NCBI GenBank assembly: GCA_030740315.1
Contig: JASLXN010000081.1
Location: 1-6,838 of the forward strand
Reading direction: 5' to 3'
Origin: Dehalococcoidia bacterium
GTDB taxonomy: Bacteria > Chloroflexota > Dehalococcoidia > JACVQG01 > JAHKAY01
Length of the DNA stretch: 6,838 bases
The position numbers were made by a program, and so were the translations under genes. Shown here in pieces: positions 6,538 through 6,838 of this stretch. The notes beneath the pieces were generated by a model. The model did no database searches. It had not been told where the DNA came from and saw nothing but the letters and a program-made list of their open reading frames with translations. Positions within the stretch are counted from its first letter, which is position 1, and every line of letters starts with the position of its first letter.

Positions 6538-6601
6538 GGCGGAATCCCCGGCCGGACCGGGACATTATAATATGATTAGGGTATATCATGGGCGTTAGGT
6601 A

Positions 6602-6630
6602 TTGACTTTTAACTACAAAGGTATTATATT
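6602..6630 (+). promoter_or_regulatory. Strong sigma-70-type promoter for the DUF5679-like gene
   Basis: TTGACT (6602-6607, five of six) is followed by a 17-base spacer and TATATT (6625-6630, five of six). Transcription would begin near 6637, giving a leader of about 18 bases that consists mostly of the ribosome site. With the leftward HNH promoter it makes the 6481-6654 gap a divergent control region. Confidence 0.72.
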
Positions 6631-6640
6631 TCCAACCTTG

Positions 6641-6650
6641 AAAGGGGGTG
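6641..6650 (+). promoter_or_regulatory. Near-perfect extended Shine-Dalgarno of the DUF5679-like gene
   Basis: AAAGGGGGTG differs from the full anti-16S complement AAAGGAGGTG at one base, and that base can still form a G-U pair. It ends four bases before ATG 6655. It is the most extended ribosome site in the window and supports this short gene being real and well translated. Confidence 0.7.
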
Positions 6651-6654
6651 CCAC

Positions 6655-6798
6655 ATGCCTCAGGCGTATTGCTTCAAGTGCCGAGCCAAGAAAGAAATCA
6701 AGAACCCCGAAAAGATTACTCTCAAGAACGGCCGACCGGCCACTCGGGGAGCTTGCCCCAGCTGCGGCACCAAGGTCTTCCGCATAGGCCAGGGTTGA
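6655..6798 (+). CDS. Small zinc-ribbon protein, DUF5679-like (47 residues)
   Basis: This short gene encodes 47 residues beginning MPQAYCFKCRAKKEIKNP. It has two zinc knuckles, Cys6-x-x-Cys9 and Cys34-x-x-Cys37-Gly, joined by a lysine-rich segment with LKNGRPAT at 23-30. This matches DUF5679 as I know it, a family of tiny proteins seen in Chloroflexota and archaea; related zinc ribbons occur at the end of some topoisomerases. Net charge is strongly positive, which with the zinc ribbon suggests nucleic-acid binding, but no function is established. Support for a real gene comes from a good promoter, a near-perfect ribosome site, the paired cysteines, a TGA stop and a hairpin that begins at that stop. 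It is transcribed away from the HNH gene. Length and domain look complete. Confidence 0.85.
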   Translation: MPQAYCFKCRAKKEIKNPEKITLKNGRPATRGACPSCGTKVFRIGQG

Positions 6799-6828
6799 GA
6801 CTGTAGCTACCGGGAAGGGGCCAGTCTC
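6797..6828 (+). terminator. Hairpin immediately after the DUF5679-like gene, possible terminator
   Basis: GAGACTG (6797-6803) pairs perfectly with CAGTCTC (6822-6828). Inside it, GCT-CC (6806-6811, with A at 6809 bulged) can pair with GGGGC (6817-6821) around a GGGAA loop. The stem starts within the TGA stop. The visible bases after it (6829-6838) contain no T run, so it is not a textbook rho-independent terminator. It may act as a 3' stabilising stem, or belong to whatever lies to the right. Confidence 0.45.
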
Positions 6829-6838
6829 TCCAGCAGTA

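Noticed and set aside
6547..6561. CCCGG/CCGGG inverted repeat with an embedded CCGGCCGG palindrome
   Set aside because: It is short and GC-rich, with no repeat elsewhere in the window; an operator role cannot be supported.
6115..6570. Rightward open frame of 151 codons
   Set aside because: It is antisense to the HNH gene and its promoter, which have clear motifs and signals.
6564..6571. Overlapping TATAAT on both strands in the HNH/DUF5679 gap
   Set aside because: No acceptable -35 box is found at 16-18 bases on either strand, and better promoters exist nearby.

Overview
The window is a compact, GC-rich bacterial chromosome segment made of ordinary single-copy genes. Nothing in it looks mobile: there is no transposase, integrase, tRNA, rRNA or CRISPR array. 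The gene set suggests Chloroflexota, quite possibly a Dehalococcoidia lineage. It includes a 47-residue DUF5679-type zinc ribbon, a free-standing HNH protein of the kind common in Chloroflexota and Cyanobacteria, and holB followed by a PSP1/RicT gene. That assignment rests on recognition of protein families, not on a search, and is moderately confident.

Layout. Bases 1-1882 are a leftward pair: an M16 zinc peptidase (623-1882) followed 12 bases later by a tandem-domain Rid (YjgF/YER057c/UK114) protein that runs off the left edge (1-610). A divergent gap (1883-2094) holds a near-consensus promoter for the leftward pair and a weaker candidate for the rightward genes. Bases 2095-5999 are a tight rightward cluster with gaps of 6, 1 and 4 bases: a metallo-beta-lactamase-fold hydrolase of LACTB2 type, lysA (diaminopimelate decarboxylase), holB (DNA polymerase III delta') and a RicT/PSP1 protein. 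An HNH-endonuclease-family gene (5980-6480) faces this cluster and overlaps its 3' end by 20 bases. A second divergent gap (6481-6654) carries good promoters in both directions. The rightward one drives a 47-codon DUF5679-like zinc-ribbon gene (6655-6798), followed at once by a strong hairpin (6797-6828).

How the genes work together. lysA makes lysine, holB is part of the replicative clamp loader, and RicT is an iron-sulfur protein that in Bacillus partners YlbF and YmcA in RNA processing. The rightward cluster therefore looks like a housekeeping operon of mixed function, not one pathway. The M16-Rid pair could be a proteolysis and metabolite-repair unit, but the first Rid domain lacks the arginine needed for imine deamination.

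I see no clearly new multi-gene system. The best leads are the leaderless-looking M16 promoter, the arginine-less tandem Rid protein, the strongly expressed-looking DUF5679 gene, and the convergent coding overlap of ricT and the HNH gene.
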